Shown here piece by piece: positions 34,922 to 43,658 of a DNA stretch of 64,000 bases. Source of the DNA: Acidobacteriota bacterium (GTDB lineage: Bacteria > Acidobacteriota > Terriglobia > Acidiferrales > UBA7541); NCBI GenBank assembly GCA_003224085.1, contig QHYK01000056.1, forward strand, positions 1-64,000. Direction: 5' to 3'. Every line of letters starts with the position of its first letter. Position 1 is the stretch's first letter. Below the pieces are notes generated by a model. The model was not told the DNA's origin. It worked only from the letters and a program-made list of their open reading frames with translations, and searched no databases. A program made the translations under genes and the position numbers.

Positions 34922-36466
34922 ATGCTGCCACTTCATCTCCAGCCACAAAGCCATGTTCCCCTATACGTTCAGCTTCGCGACCAATTGCGTGCCTTGGTGC
35001 ACGCCGGTGATTTGCGCCCGGGCGACCGCATTCCGGCGAGCCGCGAGCTGGCCACCATGCTCGGTGTGCATCGCACCACCGTGGCGAACGCGTACGCGGA
35101 ATTAGAATCGGAAGGGTTGATTCAAGGACACGTGGGTCGGGGCACGTTCATCAAGGGAAACGGCAACGGCTTGAAAATCACGCCGCCTGCTCCGCCGGTG
35201 ATGAATGGCAACGGCAGCATCCGCTGGGAGTTGCTTTTTGCCGACGAGCGCGGTGAGGAAATTCTGAGCCGTCTGACCGCCGGCGTGCCGGATAACGCTT
35301 TGTCTTTCGTGATGGCGTGTCCCGCGGCGGAGTTCTTTCCCATCGATGAGTTGCAGATTTGTGTGAATGCGGTGCTGCGGCGAGAAGGCGCGGAGGTTTT
35401 GGCGCTAGGTCCTTCGGACGGCTATCCGCCGTTGAAAGCCGCGCTGCTTGAGCTGCTGCGGCACGATGGCATTGCAGCCAAGGATGAAAACCTGCTCATC
35501 ACCGATGGCTGCCAGCAATCGTTTGATTTAATCAGCAAAGCGTTCGTGCGCCCGGGGGATTCCGTGATCATGGAAAACCCGACCTACCCTGGCGCCCTGG
35601 CGATTTTTCACGGGGCGCGGGCGCGCTGTCTGAGCGTGCCGATGCGCACGCATGCGGAACCGGGGACGCCGTTAGGGCTGGACCTGGAAGCGCTGGAAGC
35701 GACGCTTGCGGCAAATCGCGTGAAGCTGATTACCCTGACTCCGGATTTTCACAATCCTACGGGCATTTCCATGCCGCTGGCGTCCCGGCGCAAATTGCTA
35801 GAGCTGGCCGGACGTTACCAGGTGCCGGTGGTGGAAGACCACATTTACGCGCGGTTGCATTCGCGCGAGGAACGCATCCCGTCACTAAAACAGCTGGACC
35901 GTGCGAATCTAGTGATACACATCGACAGCTTCGCGAAAGTAGCGTTTCCCGGACTGCGTGTGGGCTGGATTGTTGCGCCTCCGCAGGCGATCGAGCGGCT
36001 GCGCGTGGTGAAACAGACCACGGATCTGCACACCGACCAATTGGCGCAGGCCACGCTGGCAGACTTTTTGCGGCGCGGACTTTTCAGCAAGCACCTGGCC
36101 AAGGTGCGGAGGATCTACACTTCACGGCTGGCGGCGCTGGATGAGGCTTTGCGAAAGCACATGCCAGAAGGCACACGGTGGATGCGGCCGGAAGGCGGGA
36201 TGTGTTTGTGGCTGGAACTGCCGCCGGGATTCGATGCGACCGAGTTGCTGATTCACGTGAAAGAGCGCGGCGTCCTGTTCGCCCCTGGGCGCTATTTCTA
36301 CGTTCAAAGTCCGCTCCCTAATACCTTGCGGCTGGCATTTTCCAACTTGGACGAGAAACAAATTGCGCGAGGCGTGGCCACTTTGGCCGAAATGCTGAAA
36401 ATTGAGATGCGCAAACGGCAGCGTGGCGTGCGGAGAGCGGAACGGAGTCGCGTGGCGTTGGTATGA
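34922..36466 (+). CDS. pdxR: MocR/PdxR-type regulator: GntR HTH plus aminotransferase-like domain
   Basis: Transcription factor with an N-terminal GntR winged helix (residues about 8-75: PLYVQLRDQLRALVHAGDLRPGDRIP, SRELATMLGVHRTTVANAYAELESEGLI, GRGTFI) and a C-terminal class I aminotransferase fold that senses PLP. The PLP-binding Lys is in SFAKVAFPGLRVGW; the ring Asp/Tyr region is DHIYARL. 514 residues, usual length. The gene is upstream of and co-directional with pdxS and pdxT, which supports the assignment as the PLP-synthesis regulator; the symbol rests on context as well as domains. Confidence 0.85.
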   Translation: MLPLHLQPQSHVPLYVQLRDQLRALVHAGDLRPGDRIPASRELATMLGVHRTTVANAYAELESEGLIQGHVGRGTFIKGNGNGLKITPPAPPVMNGNGSIRWELLFADERGEEILSRLTAGVPDNALSFVMACPAAEFFPIDELQICVNAVLRREGAEVLALGPSDGYPPLKAALLELLRHDGIAAKDENLLITDGCQQSFDLISKAFVRPGDSVIMENPTYPGALAIFHGARARCLSVPMRTHAEPGTPLGLDLEALEATLAANRVKLITLTPDFHNPTGISMPLASRRKLLELAGRYQVPVVEDHIYARLHSREERIPSLKQLDRANLVIHIDSFAKVAFPGLRVGWIVAPPQAIERLRVVKQTTDLHTDQLAQATLADFLRRGLFSKHLAKVRRIYTSRLAALDEALRKHMPEGTRWMRPEGGMCLWLELPPGFDATELLIHVKERGVLFAPGRYFYVQSPLPNTLRLAFSNLDEKQIARGVATLAEMLKIEMRKRQRGVRRAERSRVALV

Positions 36467-36511
36467 GGTAAGCAAGGAAGGAGGTAAGGAAAAGAAGCGG
36501 CGAGGAGAAGA

Positions 36512-36934
36512 TTGAGCGACATCATCAGGCTGGAGCCGAATCCCACGAACGCGTGCTTTGGCTGCGGCGGAAACAATGCCGGGGGGATGAAGCTGACGTT
36601 CGAACAGGACAACGTGAACCGCAGGATCGTGGGACGGTTCGTGCTGGGCGAGCGGTATCAAGGCGGCGGTGGATTCGCGCACGGCGGAATCATCGCGTTG
36701 CTGCTGGATGAAGCGATGGGGAAAGTTTGCCGGTTCCGGGAAGTTCGCGCCGTGACCGCGGAATTGAGCGTGGAATACTTGAAGCCCGTGGCCGTGGAAA
36801 AAGAGATTGTGGTGGAAGGACGAGAGACAGAGATGAAGGGAAGAAATTTGTTCCTGACCGGGGAGATTCGAAGCGAAAGTGGAGAGGTGCTGGCGCGGGG
36901 CAAAGGGCGCTTTGTGGTGATTTCACCGAAATGA
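36512..36934 (+). CDS. PaaI-like hotdog-fold thioesterase
   Basis: Single hotdog domain, cytoplasmic acyl-CoA thioesterase type. Starts at TTG 36512 after GGAGAAG. Features: NACFGCGGNNAGGMKL at the N-terminus (typical of 4HBT/PaaI members), then GGFAHGGIIALLLDEAMG, where HGG and Asp/Glu of the helix form the active site, and VTAELSVEYLKPV. 140 residues. It lies between the PdxR-type regulator and pdxS in the same direction, with gaps of 45 and 55 bases; its relevance to B6 metabolism is unclear. Confidence 0.82.
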   Translation: MSDIIRLEPNPTNACFGCGGNNAGGMKLTFEQDNVNRRIVGRFVLGERYQGGGGFAHGGIIALLLDEAMGKVCRFREVRAVTAELSVEYLKPVAVEKEIVVEGRETEMKGRNLFLTGEIRSESGEVLARGKGRFVVISPK

Positions 36935-36989
36935 ACGGATTTGACGGCGCGACTCCGTCGGAAAGCTTGGAAGCGAAGGGAGAAGGAAG

Positions 36990-37910
36990 ATGGATGTGAA
37001 GAAACCAAATGGCCATGGCAATGGCAACAAAGGCTCGAACGAATGGCGGGTGAAAGTCGGGCTTGCGGAGATGCTCAAAGGCGGCGTCATCATGGACGTC
37101 ACGAACGCGGAGCAAGCCAAAATTGCCGAAAACGCCGGAGCCTGCGCGGTGATGGCGCTGGAGCGTGTGCCGTCGGACATCCGCAAAGAAGGCGGCGTGG
37201 CGCGGATGGCGTCGATCAAAGTGATCCGCGAAATCATGAACACGGTGACGATTCCGGTGATGGCCAAAGTGCGCATCGGGCATTTTGCCGAAGCGGAAGT
37301 TTTGCAAGCGCTCGAGGTGGATTTTATTGACGAGAGCGAAGTGCTGACCCCGGCCGATGAAGAGAACCACATCTGGAAGCACGATTACCGCGTGCCGTTC
37401 GTTTGCGGCGCGCGCAACCTGGGGGAAGCGCTGCGGCGCATCGCGGAAGGCGCGGCGATGATTCGAACGAAGGGCGAAGCCGGTTCGGGCAACGTGGTGG
37501 AGGCGGTGCGGCACATGCGGGCGATCATGAGCCAGATGAAAAAGCTTACAACCATGCGCGAAGACGAATTGATGCACGAAGCGAAGGAAATGGGCGCACC
37601 GCTGGAACTGGTTCGGCAAATCGCGAAGACTGGAAAGTTGCCGGTGCCGAATTTCTCGGCAGGCGGTATCGCCACCCCCGCTGATGCCGCATTGGTGCGC
37701 AGGCTGGGTGCGGAAGCGGTGTTCGTCGGGTCGGGAATTTTCAAGTCCAGCGACCCCGAAGCGCGCGCGAAGGCGGTTGTGAAAGCGACCACGCATTTTG
37801 AGGAGCCGAAGGCCGTGCTGGAGGCGCACGAGGAACTGGGCGAAGCGATGCGCGGGCTCGATGTGCGTCAGCTGGAAGAAAAAGATTTGCTGGCGACGCG
37901 CGGCTGGTAA
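36990..37910 (+). CDS. pdxS: Pyridoxal 5'-phosphate synthase, synthase subunit
   Basis: PdxS (Pdx1/SNZ) forms PLP from ribose 5-phosphate, glyceraldehyde 3-phosphate and ammonia supplied by PdxT. Near-invariant blocks: [32 protein letters not shown], catalytic Lys in [24 protein letters not shown] and [10 protein letters not shown]-type [20 protein letters not shown], then [15 protein letters not shown] and AVFVGSGIF. 306 residues, full length, with an additional Gly/Asn-rich N-terminal extension. AAGGAGAAGGAAG precedes the ATG. Confidence 0.97.
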   Translation: MDVKKPNGHGNGNKGSNEWRVKVGLAEMLKGGVIMDVTNAEQAKIAENAGACAVMALERVPSDIRKEGGVARMASIKVIREIMNTVTIPVMAKVRIGHFAEAEVLQALEVDFIDESEVLTPADEENHIWKHDYRVPFVCGARNLGEALRRIAEGAAMIRTKGEAGSGNVVEAVRHMRAIMSQMKKLTTMREDELMHEAKEMGAPLELVRQIAKTGKLPVPNFSAGGIATPADAALVRRLGAEAVFVGSGIFKSSDPEARAKAVVKATTHFEEPKAVLEAHEELGEAMRGLDVRQLEEKDLLATRGW

Positions 37911-37951
37911 GGGAGAGTTCTAAGTCATAAGTTTTAAGTTCTAGATAAAAA

Positions 37952-37970
37952 ATGGCCGAAAATCGGCCAT
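37952..37970 (-). terminator. Hairpin with T-run on the minus strand, between pdxS and pdxT
   Basis: ATGGCCGA-AAA-TCGGCCAT, eight-base arms and a three-base loop. On the minus strand the hairpin is followed by six T residues, the form of an intrinsic terminator, although both neighbouring genes read the other way. On the plus strand it would be a leader hairpin upstream of pdxT without a T-run. Confidence 0.45.
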
Positions 37971-38030
37971 GAGATTTGCCCTCACGGGGCAGGAACATGT
38001 TATGTCGCGCCCGGCAACGGAAGAGCGCAA

Positions 38031-38657
38031 ATGGTAGTTGAGGTGGTTGCATTGAAGATTGGGATTCTGGCAGTGCAGGGAGATTTCGAGGCCCATGCGG
38101 CGATGCTGCAGCAGCTCGGCGCGCAAACAACCGAGGTGCGCACACCTGCTGATCTCGAAGGTTGCGCTGGGTTGATTTTGCCCGGTGGCGAAAGCACGAC
38201 CCAGCTGAAATTTTTGAAGGAAGAAGGGCTGGCCGATAAGATCGTGAAATTCGCGGAACGCGGCGGGGCGATTTTTGGAACCTGCGCGGGCGCGATCCTT
38301 CTGGCGAAGGATGTGCAGCATCCAAAACAAGATTCGCTGAAACTCATGGACATGACGGTGATTCGTAACGCATATGGCCGACAAATCGCCAGCGACGTGG
38401 TGAGCGGGCCAACCTCGCTCAAAAAAGAGCCGCTCGAAATGGTGTTTATCCGCGGGCCGGTGATTGAGCGAGCCGGACCGGACGTAAAGGTTCTGGCGGA
38501 ATACGCAGGGAAGCCCGCGCTGGTGCAGCGCGAAAACCTGATGGCCGCGACGTTTCATCCGGAGTTGACCGACGATACGACCGTCCACGAATATTTTCTC
38601 AGCTTGGCGAATTCACGCGCGAAGCAGCGAGCGAACGGCGTCAAGTCCTCAAAGTGA
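38031..38657 (+). CDS. pdxT: Pyridoxal 5'-phosphate synthase, glutaminase subunit
   Basis: Class I glutamine amidotransferase that hydrolyses glutamine and channels ammonia to PdxS. IGILAVQGDFEAHAAML opens the domain; the oxyanion segment is LILPGGESTT; catalytic Cys in FGTCAGAILLA (near residue 89); His and Glu in ATFHPEL near the C-terminus. ATG 38031 has GGAAGAG before it; TTG 38052, matching the usual family start, and GTG 38043 are alternatives. About 208 residues. Its stop overlaps the next start (GTGA). Confidence 0.95.
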   Translation: MVVEVVALKIGILAVQGDFEAHAAMLQQLGAQTTEVRTPADLEGCAGLILPGGESTTQLKFLKEEGLADKIVKFAERGGAIFGTCAGAILLAKDVQHPKQDSLKLMDMTVIRNAYGRQIASDVVSGPTSLKKEPLEMVFIRGPVIERAGPDVKVLAEYAGKPALVQRENLMAATFHPELTDDTTVHEYFLSLANSRAKQRANGVKSSK

Positions 38658-39121
38658 AAAGAGCAAAAAGCACGGAGTCCGGCCCGCCACGCTCCAAGCG
38701 AACTCGCGTGCTGTTCGTGTGCGTCGGTAACGCCTGCCGGAGCCCCATGGCCGAAGCCATTGCCCGATGCGACGCCGCCGACATCATCGAGCCTAGCAGC
38801 GCGGGGTTGTCTCCCCTTGGCCGCATCGCGCAAATGACTCAAGAAATCCTCGCGAAAGACGGATATTCTGCGAACGGGCTCACCTCGGACGAGCTCACGC
38901 GGGAGGCGCTGGAAGCTGCAGACCTGATCATTAACATGACCGGCAGGCCCGGTGAGGAAGTTTTCCCCTCCCACAAAAATGTGGAAGACTGGTTTGTGGA
39001 AGATCCTTACGGTGAAGATCTGGAGACCTACCGGCGCGTTTTCGAGGGGATCCGGCGGCGCGTGAACCAGCTTGCTCTGAGCCTGAGGGAGCAGCGGCAA
39101 AGCCAGGAAGCAGCAAGATAG
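38654..39121 (+). CDS. Low-molecular-weight protein-tyrosine phosphatase/arsenate reductase family protein
   Basis: LMW-PTP fold. The P-loop is in CVGNACRSPMAEAI (C-x5-R, residues about 24-30), and the general acid Asp is in EDPYGED near residue 117. GTG 38654 overlaps the pdxT stop, so translation is coupled. 155 residues with a basic extension of about 18 residues before the domain. Members act on phosphotyrosine or, in the arsenate reductase branch, on arsenate; the C-terminal cysteines of thioredoxin-type ArsC are absent, favouring a phosphatase. Confidence 0.85.
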   Translation: MKRAKSTESGPPRSKRTRVLFVCVGNACRSPMAEAIARCDAADIIEPSSAGLSPLGRIAQMTQEILAKDGYSANGLTSDELTREALEAADLIINMTGRPGEEVFPSHKNVEDWFVEDPYGEDLETYRRVFEGIRRRVNQLALSLREQRQSQEAAR

Positions 39122-39129
39122 GAGCGGCG

Positions 39130-39795
39130 TTGCGGCGAGAAAAGACCAGCGTATCGCAAGAAGACTACCTGAAGGCCATCTGGGAAATGCAGGAGGAGAA
39201 GCAGACGCCGATCAGCGCGCGGCTTGCAGAGGAGTTGCAGGTCACGCCCCCGGCCGTGACGGCTGCGCTGAAGCGCATGACGCGGGACGGGCACGTGAGG
39301 GTGGACCGCAGCGGGCAGATTGCCTTGACGCAGAAAGGCAGAAAATTTGCGGAATACCTCGCCATGCGCCATCAGCTCGCGGAGCTGCTGCTGACGGATG
39401 TAATCGGACTTTCATGGGCGAAAGCGCATGATGAAGCGGAACGCCTGGAGCATGCGATTTCGCCCGAAGTGGAAGCGCTGCTGATCAAGCGTTTCGCAGA
39501 AAAGAAGAGCTGTCCACATGGCGTACCGATGCGAGGAGGCATCGCCACGCTGCGAAAGCAGGGCGCCGTGTTGCTGGCGGACTTGCGCGCAAAGGACTCC
39601 GGCGAAATTCTCTGCGTGTATGAAAAAGACGCCCAGTTTCTGGAGTTCCTCGAAGGCCGGCACTTGCGGCCCGCAACAACCGTGAACGTTTTGAAGCGCG
39701 AGTACGACGAAACGATGACGCTGCGCGTGGACCGAAGAACGGTCCACTTAGGCAAACCCGCCACCAGCCGCATCTGGGTGAAGAAGCTCAGCTAA
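39130..39795 (+). CDS. DtxR/MntR-family metal-dependent regulator
   Basis: Iron- or manganese-responsive repressor. N-terminal winged helix SQEDYLKAIWEMQEE..., ISARLAEELQVTPPAVTAALKRM (residues about 8-60); dimer/metal domain HQLAELLLTDVIGLSWAKAHDEAERLEHAISPEVEALL with CPHG further on, as in IdeR/MntR; C-terminal FeoA/SH3-like part. TTG 39130 is chosen from AGGAG five bases upstream. 221 residues. Eight bases after the phosphatase stop, so likely in the same message. Target metal undetermined. Confidence 0.87.
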   Translation: MRREKTSVSQEDYLKAIWEMQEEKQTPISARLAEELQVTPPAVTAALKRMTRDGHVRVDRSGQIALTQKGRKFAEYLAMRHQLAELLLTDVIGLSWAKAHDEAERLEHAISPEVEALLIKRFAEKKSCPHGVPMRGGIATLRKQGAVLLADLRAKDSGEILCVYEKDAQFLEFLEGRHLRPATTVNVLKREYDETMTLRVDRRTVHLGKPATSRIWVKKLS

Positions 39796-39972
39796 CGCAA
39801 ACGTGATTGTTCGTTGATTCGGCATATCTTCCAAAAGTGCTTCTGTGCTTCTCCGGCGTCTTGCTGTGCCATGTTAAATTTCCTATAGTCCGCCGCGCGA
39901 ACCAGTGCCCCTCCCCTCGCGGAGAACTGGACGAAACTGCAACTCTGCTCGTACTCGGACGCGAAAACGCCC

Positions 39973-41981
39973 ATGGCCAAGTCCAGCAAGAGAATTCGGC
40001 GCAGTCCACGGCAGACTCAGGCAAATCCCCGGCGGGGCGCGCACGGCGACGGTATCTCTCGCGTTATTTCGGAACGGCTCCGCACCGAAGAAGATCTTCG
40101 GCAGTCCAGAGAAAAATATGCCCGCATGATCCACGCCAGCCCGGACGCCATCACGCTTCGCACCCTCCCCGACCGGCGCTATCTGGAAGTGAATGAGGGG
40201 TTTTGCCGCATGACGGGTTACCGCGCCGAGGAAGTTTTAGGCAAAACCTCTGCGGAACTTCACGTCTGGGCCGACCCGGAAGAGCGGCGCGGCACCGTCG
40301 AAACAATCCTGCGTCAGGGCGAAATCCACGAAGAGGAATTTCGCTTTCGCACAAAAGCCGGCGAAATTCGCTTCGGCCAGCTTGCGGCAGTCCGTGTCGT
40401 TGTCGGGGATCAGCTATGCATTCTGTCGGTCACTCGCGACATTACTGCGCGCAAGCAGGCGGAAGAGGAGCTTCGCCGCTCGGAGGCCAACTTTCGTTCC
40501 CTGGTCGAAGATGCACCGTTTGGAATTCTCCAGATCACCTTAGAAGGCCGCATTCTTCAAGCCAATCCTGCCCTCGTCCGGATGCTCGGGTACGATTCCG
40601 AAGCCGAGCTTTGCAAGCTCGACATGACGCGCGACGTCTACCAAGACCCAAAGCAGCGCCAGCGGCTCATCGCGGAGCATTGGCAAAAAGACGAGTTCCA
40701 CAACGTCGAGGTACCATGGAAACGCAAGGATGGAAAGTTCATCACTGCGATGCTCAATGGGCGTCGTGTTACCGGCCACGCGCCGGCTTATTACGAGGTC
40801 TTCGCCGAAGACATTACCGAGCGCCGCGTCCTGGAGCGCCAGCTTCTTCAATCCCAAAAGATGGAAGCCATCGGCCGGCTGGCTGGGGGAGTTGCGCACG
40901 ACTTCAACAATCTTCTTGGCGTTGTTCTCGGCCACACCGAGATTCTCGAGGAATACGCGAGCCGCGATTTCCGGCTCCACAAAAGCATCGAAGCCATTCA
41001 AAACGCGACGCGGCGTGCCTCCGCCCTCACCATGCAGCTTCTGGCTTTCAGCCGCAAGCAGGTCGTCGCACCCAGGATTCTTGACCTGAATGCCGCGGCC
41101 CGCGAAATCGAAAAACTGCTTCATCGTGTGATTGGAGAAGACATCGGACTTATCCTGCGCTTGCACCCCCATGTGAGCGCCATCCGTATGGATCCCGGCC
41201 AGCTGGATCAAGTTTTGATGAACCTGGTTGTCAACGCACGTGACGCAATGCCGAATGGCGGAAAGCTGATTCTCGAAACCGGCGATGTGACCCTGGAAGA
41301 GCCTTACGTGGGGCAGCATTTGGGCGCGGCCACCGGTTCGTTCGTCTTGTTGAGCATTAGCGATACGGGTTGTGGCATGGACCAGGAAACGCTGTCGCAC
41401 ATCTTCGAGCCGTTTTTCACCACCAAGGAAAAGGGCAAGGGGACAGGCTTGGGTCTTTCCACGGTCTACGGACATCGTTAAACAAGCCAACGGCTACATC
41501 ATGGCTTACAGCGAGCCAGGCCGGGGCACAACCTTCAAAATCTATTTTCCGCGCGCCAGCGGGGTTCCCGAAGCGCGGCGCCCGTTCGACAGGCGTGCCG
41601 AAATTCCAGGAGGCAAGGAGACGGTGCTTCTCGTGGAAGACGAAACGGCCCTTCGCTAACTTACACGTGTCTTGCTCGAAAAGGCAGGTTACACGGTACT
41701 CGAAGCGTCCAACGTAGAAGGTGCTCTACGACTCGCGGAGAACGCCGGTCGCAAGATTGATCTATTGTTGACGGACGTGGTTATGCCCGGCATGAATGGG
41801 CATGAGTTGTCTCACCGGCTGACCTCGCGGAACCCGGCCCTGAAAGTTCTTTATATGTCCGGCTATGCGGATGATGTTGTCGCGAATCGCAGTGGAGTTC
41901 AGAATCACGGCACCACGCTCCTGCAGAAGCCTTTCAGCCGCGCCGCCCTTCGGCAAAGTCCGCGAAGTCTTGGACGCCTAG
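39973..41981 (+). pseudogene. Hybrid PAS histidine kinase with receiver, broken by two frameshifts and a stop
   Basis: Two PAS domains (about residues 45-165 and 170-290), then HisKA with phospho-His in GGVAHDFNNLLGVV, then HATPase_c ([38 protein letters not shown]). At 41470-41474 one extra base shifts the frame to a TAA at 41479; removing it restores [22 protein letters not shown]. The receiver follows ([13 protein letters not shown]), interrupted by TAA at 41657-41659, then continues LTRVLLEKAGYTVLEA with phospho-Asp in LLLTDVVMPGMNG. A second +1 shift near 41945-41952 separates it from the natural end GKVREVLDA at 41981. A truncated kinase of 502 residues lacking only the receiver could still be made. 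Confidence 0.85.
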
Positions 41982-41982
41982 A

Positions 41983-42900
41983 TCATTTATTCTGACCGTT
42001 TGAATCGAGTTGCCGTGCTCTCGCGAAAACAGATGCGGAAATCCTGCGTCCTTCGGCATCTTGCAGAGCCAGCTGGCCTGCGGTGACGGTCATCCCGGAT
42101 TCTCCGAGCATCTCTTTGAGGTGCGCACACAATCCTTCGGCTTCTCTTTCCCAGCGCCCTTGCGTCAGCACCGTCGTATAGACATTCAGCAAAACAGACA
42201 CAGGCGGCGCGCCCAGAATCTTTCCGCAGGCGTGCAGCAATTCTGGAAGAGAATCGTCCAATTTCCAAATCTCGCCGTCCGGACCGCGCCCGAACCTCGG
42301 CGGATCGAGCACCATCGCGTTATATTGATTCCCACGTCGCGCCTCGCGCTTCACGAACGTCATTGCGTCTTCCACCATCCACCGGATCGGACGTGTGCCA
42401 AGGCCGGACAAACTGTGATTTTCGCGCGCCCAAGCGACTGCTTGCCGAGAGGCGTCCACGTGCGTCACCTCCGCGCCGGCCGCAGCCCCCGCCAGGGATG
42501 CCAAACCGGTATGTCCAAACAGGCACAGCAGCTTCACGGGCGCAGCCGCGCGTCTCGTCACTTCGTCGATCCAATCCCAATGACACGCGTGGTCTGGGAA
42601 CACTCCGACGTGACCGGAAGGCGTGGGCTGCACCCAAAACTTCAGATTCTTCCGTTGCATCACCCATCGTTTCGGAACCGGTTTACGGAATCTCCAATCA
42701 CCCTGCCCGCGGCTTGTTTTCGCAAACTCGCCCTCCGCCGCTTCCCACTTCTGCGCGGGGAGCGCTGCCTCCCATTTTGCTTGGGGTTCAGGACGAACCA
42801 GCGTGATTTCGCCGAATCGCTCAAGCTTCTTTCCATCGCCGCTGTCCATCAACTCATAGTCCGTCCAGTGAGGACTGAGCTTTTCCATGGGCTCCGTCAT
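41983..42900 (-). CDS. Class I SAM-dependent methyltransferase, RlmI/RlmK-like
   Basis: Rossmann methyltransferase related to 23S rRNA m5C/m2G methylases. SAM loop: VKLLCLFGHTGLASLAGAAAGAEVTHVDASRQAVAWARENHSL; the YNAMVLDPPRFGRGPDGEIWKL segment holds a DPPRFG motif (D/N-PPxF type), as in RlmI. 305 residues, lacking the N-terminal PUA domain of E. coli RlmI. ATG 42900 overlaps the stop of the LytTR gene (ATGA), so it is translationally coupled as the last gene of the LiaF-LytS-LytTR operon. Its target RNA or protein is uncertain. Confidence 0.82.
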   Translation of the reverse strand: MTEPMEKLSPHWTDYELMDSGDGKKLERFGEITLVRPEPQAKWEAALPAQKWEAAEGEFAKTSRGQGDWRFRKPVPKRWVMQRKNLKFWVQPTPSGHVGVFPDHACHWDWIDEVTRRAAAPVKLLCLFGHTGLASLAGAAAGAEVTHVDASRQAVAWARENHSLSGLGTRPIRWMVEDAMTFVKREARRGNQYNAMVLDPPRFGRGPDGEIWKLDDSLPELLHACGKILGAPPVSVLLNVYTTVLTQGRWEREAEGLCAHLKEMLGESGMTVTAGQLALQDAEGRRISASVFARARQLDSNGQNK

Positions 42901-43658
42901 TTTCGTTCGTCGAGGAGGGATTGCAGGCGCGCGTAGCCGGCGCGGCTGACAGGGAGGCGCGAGCCATCGCTGAGGATCGCCAGGCGGCTGTCTTTGCCGT
43001 AAGGCTCGATGCGGACGACTCTCTCGAGATTCACGATGTAGGAGCGATGGATGCGCACGAAGCACTTCGGATCGAGACAGGCTTCGAGGCTGGCGATGGT
43101 CTGCTGCTTGAGATGTCTCTTGCCCTGGCTGGCGAGAGCAACGTAGTCGTCCTGCGCCTCGACGTAATCGAGCTTGGCGATGGGAATGAGAGTCACGCGC
43201 GTGCCGTCTTTGACCACGATGCGTTCGAGAAACTGCTGGGGAGGGCGCGCAGAGTCGGCGAGTTTCTGCGCGGAAGGCATCTTTTCGCCCAGCCTGGATT
43301 TTGCTCGTTCCAGGGCTTCCTCGAAGCGCTGCCTGCTGATGGGCTTCAGCAAATAATCAACCGCGTGGACTTCGAACGCGCGCATGGCGTATTGATCGTA
43401 AGCCGTGGTAAAAATCGCGCAGACGTCTTCGCCAATGAGTTCGAGAACGTCGAATCCCGTAAGTCTTGGCATTTGCACATCGAGGAAGATCAGGTCTGGC
43501 TTGGATTCGGCGAAGGCTTTGACCGCTTCGAATCCGTTGGCGCATTCGGCGAGGATGGCGATTTCGGGGTGAGGCTGCAAGAGTTCGCGGAGCACGTGAC
43601 GAGCCAGCTCTTCGTCATCCACAATGAGCACGGCGATCTTCTTTTGCGAGCCGCTCAA
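42897..43658 (-). CDS. LytTR-family response regulator
   Basis: AgrA/LytR-type regulator. Receiver (residues about 5-125): VLIVDDEELARHVL, phospho-Asp in LIFLDVQMPRLTGFD, switch Thr in IFTTAYDQYAMRAF and Lys in DYLLKPIS. LytTR DNA-binding domain (about 155-253): ERIVVKDGTRVTLIPIAKLDYVEAQDDYV, CFVRIHRSYIVNLERV. The TTG at 43658 shares TTGA with the stop of the kinase gene; this start gives the canonical N-terminus. Partner of the adjacent LytS-type kinase. Confidence 0.9.
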   Translation of the reverse strand: MSGSQKKIAVLIVDDEELARHVLRELLQPHPEIAILAECANGFEAVKAFAESKPDLIFLDVQMPRLTGFDVLELIGEDVCAIFTTAYDQYAMRAFEVHAVDYLLKPISRQRFEEALERAKSRLGEKMPSAQKLADSARPPQQFLERIVVKDGTRVTLIPIAKLDYVEAQDDYVALASQGKRHLKQQTIASLEACLDPKCFVRIHRSYIVNLERVVRIEPYGKDSRLAILSDGSRLPVSRAGYARLQSLLDERK

